Source of the DNA: Chloroflexota bacterium
GTDB taxonomy: Bacteria; Chloroflexota; Anaerolineae; UBA4142
Length of the DNA stretch: 14,043 nt
Assembly: GCA_023380675.1 (NCBI GenBank)
Contig: JAMCRS010000470.1
Location: 1-14,043, forward strand
Reading direction: 5' to 3'
Positions 1 to 8,115 of this stretch are shown piece by piece. The notes below the pieces were generated by a model, which did not search any database, was not told the DNA's origin, and saw only the letters and a program-made list of their open reading frames with translations. Each line of letters begins with the position of its first letter. Positions within the stretch are counted from its first letter, which is position 1. The position numbers and the translations under genes are program-made.

Positions 1-1518
1 CGCGCTCCGCAGGTGCCAGGTCTCCTGAAGGTCCTGGTTGATCTTGCGATAGAGCGCGTAGATCTCCCGATATTTGGCGACCCGGAGCGGATCAGGATAA
101 TAGGTTCGCTCGATACGCACGGCGCGATTGATCGCCTCGCGATGGTCGGCGTAGATTCCAGCCGCGACGCCCGCCAGCATTGCGACTCCTTTGGCAGTTG
201 TCTCCTCGCCGTTCGGCACATGGCATACCTTGTCCATGCAATCGGCGACGATCTGGCACCATGCGGCGCTGCGCGCCCCGCCGCCGGTGAGGCGCAGCGA
301 CTCGATCGGTCGTGGGATGGCTGAGAAGCAGTCATAGACGGCGAGCCCGACGCCTTCGTATACAGCGCGCAGCATGTCCTGCATCGAGTTGTCCAACCGA
401 AGACCGAAGAAACCGGCGCACGTCGAGAGATTGTAAAACGGCGCCACGACGCCGGCTGGATTGATGAACGGCTGATAGAGCACGCCATTCGATCCGACCG
501 GCACGTTCTGTACGTCGGCGTCGAGCAGCTCAAATACGCTGAGACCAAGCTCGTTCGCGCGGCGCTTGTACGGTTCGCACAGGGTGTCGAGAAACCAGCG
601 CAAGTTGACGGAACCGCCGCCGGTGTTCGGCATCATTCGAATCCATTTGTTACCGATAAGAAGGAAGACGATACCTATTTCCGCCGGCTCAAACATGGGG
701 GCATCCATCGTCAGGTCGTTGATCAAGCTGGTTCCAAGGATCGTGCACGCCTGTCCATCGTCAAGCGCGCCGGTCGCGTAGTGACCGGCGCAGGCATCGC
801 CCATGCCGACGACGACCGGCGTTCCCGGGTTTAGACCCAGTTCCTCTGCCACGTCCGGCAACAATTCGCCGCCGACAGCATCGGAGGGGAGCATTTCTGG
901 AAAGAGGCCGCGATACTCGGCGATGTCCAAGAGCTCGAACAGCTCGTCGGAATACGTGCGTCGCCGCGGATCGCCGGGCATCCACATGATGTCCGTTTCG
1001 TCCGTCGCAGCTTTGCCGGTGAGTCTGAAACGAACCCAGTCTTTGGAACACAAGACGTGACGAGAACGAGCGAGGGTTTCCAGTTCGTGGCGCTTGAGCC
1101 AGCTGACGAGCGGTAGGGTCAAGCCCGCGACGACCGTGTTGCCGCTGATTTCACAGAAACGTTTGGCGGTTCCATCCCGGTTCCAATCTTGGACCTGGTC
1201 GGCCGCGCGCTGATCGATCCAAATAATGCCGTTTCGCGTCTCACGACCTTGCGCGTCGAGCAGCCAAGCGGCGCCCATGTAGCCGGCCGCGCCGATCGCG
1301 GCGATCTGGCGTGCGTCCACTTTCGAGGCGACCTGCCTGATCACTTGCTTGAGCATCGACCAGGCCTCGTTGGGATCTTCCTCCATCCAGCCAGGATGGG
1401 GTGACAACGTGCGAATCGGAGCTTGAGCGACCGCTATCTCGTTGCCGGCTGTGTCGAAAACGACGGCCTTGGATACCGAAGTGCCCTTGTCGATGCCGAG
1501 AAGGAAGGGACCTGGCAT
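1..1518 (-). CDS. FGGY-family carbohydrate kinase (xylulokinase-like), 3' end cut by window edge
   Basis: Likely an ATP-dependent cytoplasmic sugar kinase that phosphorylates the ketose made by the cluster. The frame is open for 506 codons from ATG at 1518 to the left edge with no stop. FGGY kinases are about 500 residues, so only a few C-terminal residues should be missing. Visible signatures are the N-terminal phosphate-binding loop GIDKGTS (residues 8-14, with D10), WIDQRA in the first domain, MGDACAGHYATGA with the expected catalytic base D241, and the adenosine-binding TGGGARS at 411-417. AAGGAG lies 5 nt before the ATG. It is the last gene of the visible run, 90 nt after the oxidoreductase. 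The family is certain. The substrate is not: xylulose, ribulose, erythritol and apulose kinases share this fold. The context of isomerase plus split transketolase favours a pentulose or apulose. Confidence 0.93.
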   Translation of the reverse strand, partial: MPGPFLLGIDKGTSVSKAVVFDTAGNEIAVAQAPIRTLSPHPGWMEEDPNEAWSMLKQVIRQVASKVDARQIAAIGAAGYMGAAWLLDAQGRETRNGIIWIDQRAADQVQDWNRDGTAKRFCEISGNTVVAGLTLPLVSWLKRHELETLARSRHVLCSKDWVRFRLTGKAATDETDIMWMPGDPRRRTYSDELFELLDIAEYRGLFPEMLPSDAVGGELLPDVAEELGLNPGTPVVVGMGDACAGHYATGALDDGQACTILGTSLINDLTMDAPMFEPAEIGIVFLLIGNKWIRMMPNTGGGSVNLRWFLDTLCEPYKRRANELGLSVFELLDADVQNVPVGSNGVLYQPFINPAGVVAPFYNLSTCAGFFGLRLDNSMQDMLRAVYEGVGLAVYDCFSAIPRPIESLRLTGGGARSAAWCQIVADCMDKVCHVPNGEETTAKGVAMLAGVAAGIYADHREAINRAVRIERTYYPDPLRVAKYREIYALYRKINQDLQETWHLRSA

Positions 1519-1608
1519 ATACACTCCTTAGCGCAAACCGACATGCACAAGATGTTCTGTCGATCCATGTTGCAGCGTGCCCATAAACGCGATCTGCCGC
1601 AAAGCTCC

Positions 1609-2532
1609 TCACGCCGTCCCGGTCTCAAAATCGGAAAGACCGAGCTCCGACCAGATGCGCTCCAACAGCTCCACGTGGGCACACGGCGAAGACAACCCCA
1701 TGGCGAGCGAGCTGATTGTGACGTGTGTGGCGCCGAGGTCGCGCCATTGTTCCAAACTCCCGCGCCAAGCGGATCGGTCAACCTGGCGAAGATTCAGGCG
1801 CGCCTCGATCCCGAGCGAGGCAGGATTGCGGCCTGCGGACTGGGCATACTCGCGCAACTTTGCGATCGCAGCGCTAGCAGCCTCGTTAGGCGGCATTTGG
1901 GTCATCCATCCGTCGGCGAGGCGGGCAATGCGCTCGAGCACAACGTCGCGAACGGTGTCTGTTCCTCCACCCATCCAGATGGGTATTGGCCGCTGTACGG
2001 GCAGCGGGTTGATGCCGGCCTCGGGTATGCGGTGCCACTGACCGGTGTAGTCGATGCATGGCTGGACCCATAGGGAACGCAGCACTGAAATCTGCTCTTC
2101 GATCCGGCTGGCCTTGTTCCGAAAATTCTCTCCGAGCGCCTCGTATTCAACCGGGTTCCAGCCCATGCCGACGCCCAGACGGAGACGTCCGCGGCAAAGC
2201 ACATCCACTTCGGCGGCCTGCTTGGCGACCAGCACCGTCTGGCGCTGCGGTAGAATGAGGATTCCGGTCACCAATTCGATTCGATGGGTGACGGCGGCGA
2301 GGAAACCGAAGAGAACCAGGGGCTCGTGGAACATGTCCTTGTCAGTGTAAGCGCGGTGAGTGTCGCCGTACGGCCGATGCCAGTCGGGTCGGTTTTCGGT
2401 GCTTGCCCCTAACACGTGCTCGTAGGTTAGCAGGTGGCTATAGCCCAAACGCTCCACTGCCTGAGCGAAATCCAAGATGGCTGCGGGGTCGGAGCCAATC
2501 TCATACTGCGGAAAGACTACTCCGATGCGCAT
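1609..2532 (-). CDS. LLM-class F420-dependent oxidoreductase (luciferase-like monooxygenase fold)
   Basis: A 307-residue soluble TIM-barrel oxidoreductase of the bacterial luciferase superfamily. The N-terminus MRIGVVFPQYEIG, the core strand ELVTGILILPQRQ (about 86-98) and the GVGMGWNPVEYEALG segment (120-134) followed by RIEEQISVLRSLW are typical of the putative F420-dependent subgroup common in Actinobacteria and Chloroflexi. FMN-using relatives cannot be excluded from sequence alone. Its ATG is separated by one base from the transketolase C-subunit stop (TGAGATG on the coding strand), so it is probably translated by coupling. A GAGGCGG stretch within the upstream gene could serve as ribosome binding site. 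Its place between transketolase and kinase suggests a redox step on a pathway intermediate, perhaps an alcohol or aldehyde, but the substrate cannot be read from the sequence. Confidence 0.88.
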   Translation of the reverse strand: MRIGVVFPQYEIGSDPAAILDFAQAVERLGYSHLLTYEHVLGASTENRPDWHRPYGDTHRAYTDKDMFHEPLVLFGFLAAVTHRIELVTGILILPQRQTVLVAKQAAEVDVLCRGRLRLGVGMGWNPVEYEALGENFRNKASRIEEQISVLRSLWVQPCIDYTGQWHRIPEAGINPLPVQRPIPIWMGGGTDTVRDVVLERIARLADGWMTQMPPNEAASAAIAKLREYAQSAGRNPASLGIEARLNLRQVDRSAWRGSLEQWRDLGATHVTISSLAMGLSSPCAHVELLERIWSELGLSDFETGTA

Positions 2533-2533
2533 C

Positions 2534-3490
2534 TCAGGTAGCCGCCTCGCGTCCCAAGAGCGCCTTCGCGGCCGCTACCATGTGATGCGGGGTCAGACCG
2601 TACTTTTCCAAAAGCAGATCGTCCGGTCCAGACTCGAGGTACGTATCGTTCAGTCCGATTCGCTTCATGCGCGTCGGAGATTTTTCGCCCAACGTCTCGG
2701 CGACAGCCCCGCCGAGACCTCCGATGATGCTGTGATCCTCAGCGGTCAGCACCAGGCCGGTACGGCGCGCAGCCTGAACGATCGAGACCTCGTCCAGAGG
2801 CTTGAGCGTTGGCACGTGCAGGACGTGTGCGCTGATGCCTTCCTTTTCGAGCAGGTCAGCGGCCTCTAGCGCGCGAGCGGTCTGCACGCCAGTGCTGATA
2901 ATGGTCACGTCCGTCCCATCCCTTACCACAACGGCTTTGCCTATCTTGAATTCATAGTCCTCGTCAAAGATAGTAGGGCTTGGGTCGCGCGTCAGGCGAA
3001 TGTACATCGGGCCGCGATACTGACAAGCCGCCCGCAGGACACCCCGCAATTCTCGCCCGTCGCCTGGAACGACGACCGTCATGTTCGGCATCGCACGCAT
3101 GACGGCCAGGTCCTCGACGGCCTGATGCGTCTTTCCGGTCTTGCCGGTCAAAGTGCCGGAGTAGGCCCCGGTGAGCTTGACATTCAGTCTGGGTTGGGCG
3201 ACGACCACGCGCACCTGGTCAGCCGCGCGCTTGACGGCGAAAACGGCGAAGGTACTGACGAAAGGGATGAATTCGAGCGTCGACAGGCCGGCAGCTACTC
3301 CAACCATATTCTGTTCGGCGATGCCCATCTCCAGGAACCTGTCCGGCTGTCTTTCGGCAAAGATGTCGGCGCGGGTGCTGTTGGCGAGATCGCCATCGAG
3401 AAGCAGAACTCGAGGGAACTCATTCACCAGATCGGAGAGCGTCTCGCCAAATACGACTCGTTGCGCTTCTTTGATAGCATAGTTCAGCAC
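2534..3490 (-). CDS. Transketolase C-terminal subunit (pyrimidine-binding and C-terminal domains)
   Basis: The 318-residue second half of a split, thiamine-diphosphate-dependent transketolase. It carries the Pyr domain and the transketolase C-terminal domain. GIAEQNM with the conserved glutamate E59, which activates the cofactor, is visible, as are DGDLANSTR near residues 32-40 and TAEDHSIIGGLGGAV near 249-263. I place the start at GTG 3490: GAAGGAGG lies 6 nt upstream and the protein then begins at the normal point, LNYAIKEAQ. A longer frame back to 3571 adds 27 basic residues translated from the end of the N-subunit gene and is rejected. The start overlaps the N-subunit stop by a few bases (GTGCTGA), so the two halves are probably coupled and made in equal amounts. 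The donor and acceptor sugars are unknown. Split transketolases occur in pentose, dihydroxyacetone and apiose pathways. Confidence 0.93.
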   Translation of the reverse strand: MLNYAIKEAQRVVFGETLSDLVNEFPRVLLLDGDLANSTRADIFAERQPDRFLEMGIAEQNMVGVAAGLSTLEFIPFVSTFAVFAVKRAADQVRVVVAQPRLNVKLTGAYSGTLTGKTGKTHQAVEDLAVMRAMPNMTVVVPGDGRELRGVLRAACQYRGPMYIRLTRDPSPTIFDEDYEFKIGKAVVVRDGTDVTIISTGVQTARALEAADLLEKEGISAHVLHVPTLKPLDEVSIVQAARRTGLVLTAEDHSIIGGLGGAVAETLGEKSPTRMKRIGLNDTYLESGPDDLLLEKYGLTPHHMVAAAKALLGREAAT

Positions 3491-4365
3491 TCTCGGCCTC
3501 CTTCGTCTGCGCCGCTGAGCTCTTTCAGTGCCCTCTCCTTCTCTTCGGCCGTGGGCACCTTGGCGTGCCATTCGAAGTTACCTTCCATGAACGATACACC
3601 TTTTCCCTTGACGGTCGAGGCAATGATGATGGTGGGACGTCCCTTGGTTGCCTTGGCCAATTCGCAAGCTTGAATGATCTGCGCAAAGTCGTGTCCGTCG
3701 ATCTCCAGCGTGTTCCAGCCGAACGCTTTCCATCGAGCCGCCATTCCGGCGCTGGTCTCCCACGGCGGCTGTCTTTGCTTGAGCGTCTCCCCCGGCCAAC
3801 CATATTGCTGCAGGCGGTTAAAGTCGAGAATGGCGGTTACGTTATCCAGTTGATAACGCGGGGCAACAAATGCCGCCTCCCAGATTTGGCCTTCCTGGCA
3901 TTCCCCGTCTCCAAGGAGCGCCCACGTGTGCCAGTTCTTACCCAACTTGCGCGCGCCCAGGGCCATGCCGATCGCCGGCGATAGTCCCTGCCCCAGCGAG
4001 CCGGTGGACATGTCCAGACCCGGCAGACGGGTCATGTCCGGATGTCCCTGGAGACGAGAGTCGATCGCATCGAAAGTACGCAATTCCTCGCGACTGAAGT
4101 ATCCCCGGGCGGCCATGGTCGCGTAGAGAGCGATGGACGAATGGCCCTTGGACATGACAAAGCGATCACGATCAGGCCAATCGGGTTCCTCGGGCCGGAC
4201 GTTCAGCACGCGGAAGTAGAGGGCGACAAGAATGTCCGTGCACGACAGCGGCCCGCCAATATGCCCACCCTTTGCGGTGGCGACGGCCTGGATCGTATCC
4301 GAGCGCACCTGGGTGGCCAAACCCGCCAGTTCATCGGTTGAAACTCGCATCGATTGATCAATCAT
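3484..4365 (-). CDS. Transketolase N-terminal subunit (thiamine diphosphate-binding domain)
   Basis: The 293-residue first half of the split transketolase, which binds the diphosphate end of thiamine diphosphate through Mg2+. The cofactor motif runs from GDG at 152-154 to N183 (GDGECQEG...ILDFN). Conserved histidines are seen in GGHIGGPLS (H35), MSKGHSS (H75) and LQGHPD (H108), and the glycine-rich TGSLGQGLSPAIGMALG is at 121-137. It must pair with the downstream C subunit to form one active site. AGGAG lies 8 nt before the ATG. It starts 50 nt after the isomerase stop. In the non-oxidative apiose pathway a two-subunit transketolase transfers a C2 unit from apulose 4-phosphate to glyceraldehyde 3-phosphate. 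That is the favoured reading here, but a xylulose-type transketolase looks the same at this level. Confidence 0.94.
   Translation of the reverse strand: MIDQSMRVSTDELAGLATQVRSDTIQAVATAKGGHIGGPLSCTDILVALYFRVLNVRPEEPDWPDRDRFVMSKGHSSIALYATMAARGYFSREELRTFDAIDSRLQGHPDMTRLPGLDMSTGSLGQGLSPAIGMALGARKLGKNWHTWALLGDGECQEGQIWEAAFVAPRYQLDNVTAILDFNRLQQYGWPGETLKQRQPPWETSAGMAARWKAFGWNTLEIDGHDFAQIIQACELAKATKGRPTIIIASTVKGKGVSFMEGNFEWHAKVPTAEEKERALKELSGADEGGREC
3497..3504 (-). promoter_or_regulatory. Ribosome binding site deciding the GTG start of transketolase C-subunit
   Basis: The coding strand reads GAAGGAGG followed by 6 nt and then GTG at 3490. This lies inside the last codons of the N-subunit gene. It supports the internal GTG start rather than the upstream ATG at 3571 and implies translational coupling of the two subunits. 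Confidence 0.75.
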
Positions 4366-4415
4366 CGAACCTGCTCCTCGCCGAGTCTAGTATCAAGTTT
4401 CCGTGCAGCCGCCCT

Positions 4416-5270
4416 TTATCCGGCCGGGGTAGCGAACTGGGAAGCAAGCTTGCGCGTGTACTCCAATCCCAGCTTCGCAGCGGCGGCATCGTCGGGCCAG
4501 GGGAGAATCTCCATTCCAATGTATCCGTCGAAACCGGTTTCGACCAGTGCTGCGGAGACCGCGGCGAAATCGGTGTGTCCACAGCCGGGCGCGCGACGAT
4601 TGCTGTCGGCTAAGTGCACATAGGCCAGTTCAGGCCCGGCAAGGCGAATCGCGTCGGCGACAGACACTTCTTCAATATTCATGTGAAAAGTATCCAGCAA
4701 CAGCTTGACGTTCGGTTCTCCAACATCGCGAGCCAACTGGAGGGCATCCTCGACCGTGTTAACGTAGTTCGTCTCGTATCGATTAATTGGCTCCAGCAAG
4801 AGTGTGACCTGCAATGCTCGGGCTTCGGATGCGATTTCCCCTAGGACGCCGGTCGCCGCGTCGTGAGCGCGAGCGTCCGCGTCTTGCGGCAGTATTCCTC
4901 TGACTCCGCCGATCGTCAGCGCTGCCCCGAACCGGCTCGCCAAGCGCAGAAGCGGCTTGGTCTGTTCGCGACATGCGCGCCGCACGTTTTCTTCAAGGGA
5001 CGAGATACTCAAGCGTTGTTCGTAGAACATGCGCCCTGTGCTTATGGTGGAAACGCCCAGGCCCAACTCCGCAAGCAACGCTTCGAGCCACCGCGCATCC
5101 ACTTCGTCGGCTTGGCGCAAACTCAACTCGATTGCGTCGTACTGCAGCGCCCCCAACGTTCGCAGACCCTCCTCCAATCGACCGGCGAACAAGAGGGGCG
5201 CAAATGGCGCGCGCGCCGGGCAGAGCGCACCGGTCAAGCGCCACGAACCAGAAAGACATCGACTTGTCAC
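4416..5270 (-). CDS. Sugar isomerase/epimerase of the xylose isomerase-like TIM-barrel family
   Basis: A 284-residue cytoplasmic TIM-barrel enzyme (AP endonuclease family 2 / xylose isomerase-like fold) that probably interconverts an aldose and a ketose or epimerises a ketose. The usual divalent-metal ligands are visible: E160 in LLEPINRYETN, D193 in LLDTFHMN, H219 in YVHLADSNRRAPGCGH and E254 in IGMEILP. The arrangement matches sugar 3-epimerases and hydroxypyruvate or apiose isomerases. Translation appears to start at GTG 5270, immediately after the permease TAA, with AAGG 5 nt upstream. This leaves about 20 residues before the first conserved strand, a little longer than usual, so a start slightly downstream (TTG at codon 12) is possible. 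Placement between transporter and transketolase suggests it handles the imported sugar first. The exact reaction cannot be read from the sequence. Confidence 0.88.
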   Translation of the reverse strand: MTSRCLSGSWRLTGALCPARAPFAPLLFAGRLEEGLRTLGALQYDAIELSLRQADEVDARWLEALLAELGLGVSTISTGRMFYEQRLSISSLEENVRRACREQTKPLLRLASRFGAALTIGGVRGILPQDADARAHDAATGVLGEIASEARALQVTLLLEPINRYETNYVNTVEDALQLARDVGEPNVKLLLDTFHMNIEEVSVADAIRLAGPELAYVHLADSNRRAPGCGHTDFAAVSAALVETGFDGYIGMEILPWPDDAAAAKLGLEYTRKLASQFATPAG

Positions 5271-6257
5271 TTAGGCCTTCTTCCTACGAACGTAGTAGAA
5301 CGATACGGCGACGATCAAGATAGCGCCCTTGAGAATGTATTGATAGTACGTCGATACGCCGACCAAGTTCATGATGTTGCTAAGACTCGCGACGATAAAC
5401 ACACCGGCGATCGTGCCGAGCAAGCTGCCGCGTCCGCCGAACAGATTCGTCCCGCCGAGCACGACCGCCGTGATCGAATCGAGCCCAAAGCTGGTCCCGA
5501 TGAGAGCATCGCCGGAGCGAATGCGCGACGAGAGGAATACGCCGGCCAAAGCGGCCGCGAATGAGCAGACGACGTAGGTCCCTACTTTGATCCGGTCGGT
5601 CGGCAATCCGGACAAGCGGGTGGTTTCTTCGCTCCCGCCTACGGCATACACGTGCCTCCCAAATTTCGTCGAATGCAGGATCCAAAAGCCGACAAGCGCG
5701 ACAAGGGCAAAGAAATAAACGGCTACGGGTACGTTGAACCACTCGCTGTCGGCCAACCATGAAAAGTTGTCGGGGATGAGCCCGCCGGGCTGCGGGCGAA
5801 GTTGCAGAGCGATCCCTTGACAGATCGACATCGAGCCCAACGTCATCATAAAGGGATTGACCTTGAGGCGCGTAATGCCCAGTCCGTTGGCGAGACCGGC
5901 GAGGACCCCGATCGCAAGGCCGACCAGGATACCGGGGAGAACGCCCGCAGGGTCCTTGTCCGCGAGGATGGACATTTCCACAACCACGAGGCTCGCCACC
6001 GAGCCAACCGAAATATCGATGCCCGCCGCGAGGATCACGAACGTCTGACCGACGCTGATCACGCCCAAGGCGGTCGACTGCACCAAGATATTCTTGATAT
6101 TTCGAGGGGTGGCAAACTCAGGCTGCAACGCCGTTGCGATCAACACGATCAGCAGGAGAAGACCCCAAATGATCAGGACGTTTCGATGCGTGTAGAAAAC
6201 CTCCGAAAAAGAGGCTCGTTCTTCTGCTCGATTTCGTACCGCCACCGACTGTGCCAC
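5271..6257 (-). CDS. Ribose-type ABC transporter permease (RbsC-like), second copy
   Basis: A 328-residue integral membrane permease of the branched-chain amino acid/monosaccharide family (BPD_transp_2). It carries about eight to ten hydrophobic segments, starting with NVLIIWGLLLLIVLIATAL near residues 26-44. Family landmarks are AGIDISVGS in the third segment, the cytoplasmic coupling region AVGGSEETTRLSGL and the near C-terminal VVLGGTNLFGGRGSLLGT. The start is GTG 6257 with GGGAGG 4 nt upstream; the next in-frame GTG is five codons later. It lies 75 nt after the ATPase gene and directly abuts the isomerase gene. It differs clearly from the other permease at 9502-10497, so the transport channel is probably a heterodimer. 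The C-terminus is strongly basic (YYVRRKKA). Confidence 0.95.
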   Translation of the reverse strand: MAQSVAVRNRAEERASFSEVFYTHRNVLIIWGLLLLIVLIATALQPEFATPRNIKNILVQSTALGVISVGQTFVILAAGIDISVGSVASLVVVEMSILADKDPAGVLPGILVGLAIGVLAGLANGLGITRLKVNPFMMTLGSMSICQGIALQLRPQPGGLIPDNFSWLADSEWFNVPVAVYFFALVALVGFWILHSTKFGRHVYAVGGSEETTRLSGLPTDRIKVGTYVVCSFAAALAGVFLSSRIRSGDALIGTSFGLDSITAVVLGGTNLFGGRGSLLGTIAGVFIVASLSNIMNLVGVSTYYQYILKGAILIVAVSFYYVRRKKA

Positions 6258-6332
6258 ACAGCCTCCCTTCGACCGGTCGTGCGCCGCCGGCCGCCGTTCA
6301 CAGGTTCGTGACCCTGCGCGCCCCTGCGCACC

Positions 6333-7934
6333 TTAGTCTGATGCCAGATTCTGTGTTTCGCCGGCCGGCGCCGCGCTCAGGCGAGGCCGGTTCGCCGCGG
6401 CCTTTTCCCCGGCGCTGATCTCTGCCTCGTCTTGCTGACTGTATCCGGTTGCGGCACGCATGATCTCTTCTTCCGTGGCGACATCGCCCCTCATCTCGGC
6501 GGCTATGGAGCCGTTGTGCATTACGATAATCCGATCGCTCATCCCGATGACCTCGAGCAGGTCGCTTGAGACCATGATGACGGCCTTGCCATCAGCCGCC
6601 AGCGCACGCATCAAACGGTAGATTTCCACCTTGGCGCCGACGTCAATACCGCGGGTTGGCTCGTCGAACACCATGAGCGTTGGCTCGCGCGTCAGCCATT
6701 TTGCCAGGATAGTCTTTTGCTGATTGCCGCCGCTGAGCGTGGCGACCTCGACGTCGAGCGAGGACGCCCGAATATCGACTTTTTGGGCCACCTGCTCCGT
6801 CAGCGTTCTCTCTTTGCCTAGCCTAACAAAGATCAAATTGCACAATTGGCCCAAGCTCGGCAGTGAGATATTTCGACGCACGGACAGCAAGAGCTGCAGG
6901 CCCTCTCCCTTGCGGTCGTCGCTCACGAACGCAACGCCGGCGCTCATGGCGCCGCGAGGGTTATCCAGGCGAACCGGCTTGCCACCGATCCGGATTTCGC
7001 CGGCCGAAATGGGTTCGAGTCCGAACAGGATCCGAGCCAACTCCCGCTGTCCGTGTCCTTCGAGCCCAGCGACTCCGACCACCTCGCCTCGACGAAGGGT
7101 CAGTGACACGTCGCGCAGGCGGCCGTTGGAAGAGACGCTCATCATTTCAAGCACGGCGGGGCCTTGAGAGAGCTCAGACCGCGTTGGAAAAGTCTCCTTC
7201 AACTCGCGTCCCACCATATACTGAACGACTTGGGCCTTGTTCAAATCCCTCGCCGACCGGGAAGCAACGACTGAGCCGTCTTTCAGGACCGTTATCCAAT
7301 CGGCGACCTGAAATACTTCGTCCAGACGGTGCGAAATGAAGATGACAGTCTTGCCGCGCGACTTTAGCGTTTCCACGAACCGAAAGAGATTGCTCACTTC
7401 GTGCGGTGCGAGCGCAGCCGTGGGCTCATCCATGACGATGAGCTCGGCATCATACGTCAGAGCCTTTACGATCTCCACAATTTGCTGCTGCGCCACCGTC
7501 AGCCGCTCGATCGGCAGCCTGGGATTCAAGTCGACGTTGAGGATATCGAGCCAGCGCCGCGCTTCACTGTAAAGCTTGCGGCGATCGAGCATGCCCAACA
7601 GCGCTGACGGTTCGCGGCCGAGCAAGATGTTCTCCGCGACGTTCATGTATGGGACCAGGTTGAACTCCTGGTAGATGATGCTTATTCCGCGATCCTGTGC
7701 ATCCCTGGGACTCTGCAGCCTAACCCGCTGCCCGCGCCAAAAGACCTCACCGGCGTCGGGTTGATATACGCCAGATAGAATTTTCATTAGGGTGGATTTG
7801 CCTGCGCCATTCTCCCCGACGAGCGCGTGCACCCCGCCGGGGCGACACTCAAAGGTCACGTCGTTGAGAGCCTTGACGCCCGGGAAACTCTTGCTTATAC
7901 CGCGCATTTCCAGGATAGCCACAGGACCGCTCAT
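6333..7934 (-). CDS. Sugar ABC transporter ATP-binding protein with two ATPase domains (RbsA/XylG-like)
   Basis: A 533-residue fused double ATPase that powers monosaccharide import at the inner face of the membrane. Domain 1 has an intact Walker A, GENGAGKST (40-48), a signature LTVAQQQ (145-151) and Walker B LIVMDEPT (165-172). Domain 2 has the degenerate Walker A typical of this family, AGLEGHGQRE (289-298), a canonical signature LSGGNQQ (400-406) and Walker B LMVFDEPT (420-427). Only one nucleotide site is therefore expected to be fully catalytic. About 30 residues of charged and Ala-rich tail (504-533) extend past the usual end. GGAG lies 6 nt before the ATG. It sits between the binding-protein gene and the second permease, as in ribose and xylose operons. 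The substrate is set by the binding protein, not by this subunit. Confidence 0.97.
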   Translation of the reverse strand: MSGPVAILEMRGISKSFPGVKALNDVTFECRPGGVHALVGENGAGKSTLMKILSGVYQPDAGEVFWRGQRVRLQSPRDAQDRGISIIYQEFNLVPYMNVAENILLGREPSALLGMLDRRKLYSEARRWLDILNVDLNPRLPIERLTVAQQQIVEIVKALTYDAELIVMDEPTAALAPHEVSNLFRFVETLKSRGKTVIFISHRLDEVFQVADWITVLKDGSVVASRSARDLNKAQVVQYMVGRELKETFPTRSELSQGPAVLEMMSVSSNGRLRDVSLTLRRGEVVGVAGLEGHGQRELARILFGLEPISAGEIRIGGKPVRLDNPRGAMSAGVAFVSDDRKGEGLQLLLSVRRNISLPSLGQLCNLIFVRLGKERTLTEQVAQKVDIRASSLDVEVATLSGGNQQKTILAKWLTREPTLMVFDEPTRGIDVGAKVEIYRLMRALAADGKAVIMVSSDLLEVIGMSDRIIVMHNGSIAAEMRGDVATEEEIMRAATGYSQQDEAEISAGEKAAANRPRLSAAPAGETQNLASD

Positions 7935-7961
7935 ATGCTACTCCGTGTCGCTCTCGTAAAG

Positions 7962-7998
7962 TGGGTGCGGGCCGGAAGCGGGTTCAGACCCGCACCCA
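7962..7998 (-). promoter_or_regulatory. Inverted repeats forming two mutually exclusive hairpins between binding protein and ATPase genes
   Basis: A perfect 10-bp stem joins TGGGTGCGGG (7962-7971) with CCCGCACCCA (7989-7998), with a 17-nt loop. The upstream arm of the transcript can instead pair within 7978-7993 as a 6-bp stem (GCGGGT/ACCCGC) with a 4-nt loop. The long form is followed on the transcript by only CUUU, so it is a weak intrinsic terminator at best. Stem-loops after the first, highly expressed gene of ABC importer operons often stabilise the upstream message or cause partial termination. That role is inferred. Confidence 0.6.
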
Positions 7999-8053
7999 TT
8001 GCCATGCCGATCAGTGTCGCCGGAACCGCAAGGCACTAGAATCCGCTTGCGGC

Positions 8054-8071
8054 CGATCGACGACTCGATCG
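8054..8071 (-). repeat. Short perfect hairpin downstream of the binding-protein gene
   Basis: Arms CGATCGA (8054-8060) and TCGATCG (8065-8071) form a 7-bp perfect stem with a 4-nt loop, 45 nt past the binding-protein stop codon. No U-run follows on the transcript, so it is not a standard terminator. Together with the hairpins at 7962-7998 it could protect the 3' end of the binding-protein message. The palindrome-rich CGATCG makes chance formation possible. Confidence 0.45.
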
Positions 8072-8115
8072 CGTCGTTGGCTCGTCCAGTGCTCGCGGCT
8101 TGGCGCTGCCACTTG

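Noticed and set aside
1423..2073. A 216-codon open frame on the plus strand
   Set aside because: It is antisense to the kinase start and to the oxidoreductase, which have clear family motifs. Its own product shows none.
2534..3571. Longer start for the transketolase C-subunit at ATG 3571
   Set aside because: The extra 27 residues are Arg-rich read-through of the N-subunit coding region in another frame, while GTG 3490 has an excellent ribosome site and a family-like N-terminus.
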